A stretch of 64,000 nucleotides of DNA from Burkholderiales bacterium. GTDB lineage: Bacteria > Pseudomonadota > Gammaproteobacteria > Burkholderiales > Burkholderiaceae_C. The notes beneath the pieces are model-generated. The model was not told the origin of the DNA. It made no database searches and saw nothing but the letters and a program-made list of their open reading frames with translations. The position numbers and the translations under genes were made by a program. The stretch covers positions 372,001 through 436,000 of the forward strand of contig JACRPO010000009.1 of NCBI GenBank assembly GCA_016223165.1, given 5' to 3'. Positions 63,479-64,000 of the stretch are shown here, piece by piece; within the stretch, counting starts at the first letter, position 1, and each line of letters begins with the position of its first letter.

Positions 63479-64000
63479 TCACTTCACGCGGCGCGCCAGC
63501 GCCTTGCGCAGCTCCTCCACCCACAACACGCTGCTCGCCAGCGCCACGATCGGCAGCAGCACCGCCGGCGCCAGCGGCACGGTGTGGAACATCGCGTTCA
63601 GCGGCGGGGCATAGAGCACCAGCGCCTGCAGCGCGATGGACAGCAGCACGCCGCCGAGCAGCCAGCGGTTGCGCAGCAGCCCCAGCCGCAACGCCGAGGC
63701 GGTGGACGACTGGCAGTTGATCACGTTGAACCACTGCGTCACCGCCACGAGCGTGAAGACCTCGGTGCGCACGGTCTCGATCGGCACGCCTTCGCGCAGC
63801 CGCCACGCGAACCAGCCGAAGGCCACCGCCGCGGAGGTGAGCGCCATCAGCGCCGTGCGCACGAGCATCGGCCGGCTGAACAGCGGGTCGTCGCGCGGCA
63901 CCGGCGGGCGCTGCATCTCTCGCCCGCTCGCCGGGTCCATCACCAGGTTCACCGTCAGCGTGCCCTCGGTGACGATGTTGATCCACAGGATCTGCACGGC
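63479..64000 (-). CDS. Cation-transporting P-type ATPase, C-terminal part (gene runs off the window)
   Basis: The last 173 residues of a larger protein; the start lies beyond base 64000. VQILWINIVTEGTLTVNLVM is the M6 ion-binding helix of P2-type ATPases, here with TEG where calcium pumps have TDG. FSRPMLVRTALMALTSAAVA, WFNVINCQS and APPLNAMFHTVPLAPAVLL are the following helices of the Cation_ATPase_C domain. The C-terminus is basic (RKALARRVK). The ion could be calcium, magnesium or another cation. Confidence 0.85.
   Translation of the reverse strand, partial: AVQILWINIVTEGTLTVNLVMDPASGREMQRPPVPRDDPLFSRPMLVRTALMALTSAAVAFGWFAWRLREGVPIETVRTEVFTLVAVTQWFNVINCQSSTASALRLGLLRNRWLLGGVLLSIALQALVLYAPPLNAMFHTVPLAPAVLLPIVALASSVLWVEELRKALARRVK

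Overview
The window is very GC-rich and densely coded. It carries three orphan Bug-type (tripartite tricarboxylate) receptors, a porin_4 outer-membrane porin, twin-arginine signals, GTG and TTG starts and many 4-bp stop/start overlaps. Together these point to a betaproteobacterium of the order Burkholderiales (Comamonadaceae / Rubrivivax-Leptothrix type). This is inferred from gene content only; there is no rRNA or tRNA in the window.

Layout. 0.2-8 kb (+): a CpdB-like periplasmic nucleotidase, a four-gene sugar ABC operon (receptor, permease, double ATPase, permease), a 169-bp hairpin repeat and an M23 peptidase. 8-24 kb: a Bug receptor, a hybrid histidine kinase, an IclR regulator divergent from an N-formylglutamate amidohydrolase-porin-Bug operon, an amidohydrolase, a nucleotidyltransferase-like protein, an MFS transporter, an ArsR-SRPBCC pair, a DHFR-like reductase, then a Caulobacter-type D-xylose dehydrogenase divergent from aldose 1-epimerase and an NAD-dependent epimerase. 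24-41 kb: the xylose/xylo-oligosaccharide region. It holds xylA, xylB, a FrcBCA-like ABC importer, a GH43 xylosidase, a MalFG-type importer, a Gfo/Idh/MocA dehydrogenase, a LacI-family regulator and a third sugar ABC importer. A 16-bp palindrome, TGAGGTRCGCACCTCA, sits before both receptor genes, and a degenerate copy sits in the gfo/lacI divergent region. I infer that the LacI protein controls all three units. 41-54 kb: a multidomain sensor kinase, a MarR regulator, and a five-gene operon of IlvD/Edd dehydratase, FAD oxidoreductase, two-subunit aconitase X and Bug receptor. This operon converges on a methyltransferase and a MetF-like reductase. 54-59 kb: two large lipoproteins of unknown function with repeat linkers. 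58.7-62.5 kb: a zinc-uptake locus (ZrgA/DUF2796-like protein, ZnuA, ZnuB, ZnuC, a 29-residue membrane peptide, Zur). The window ends with a glutathione S-transferase and the C-terminal end of a cation P-type ATPase.

Three things stand out beyond ordinary annotation. First, a 161-bp near-palindromic repeat occurs twice, in each case just after a stop codon and in the same orientation relative to the upstream gene. Second, many gene junctions carry short tandem repeats of 9-12 nt, each junction with its own unit, and several of them include the stop codon. Third, the dehydratase/FAD-oxidoreductase/aconitase-X operon looks like a catabolic route for a hydroxylated substrate that I cannot assign.
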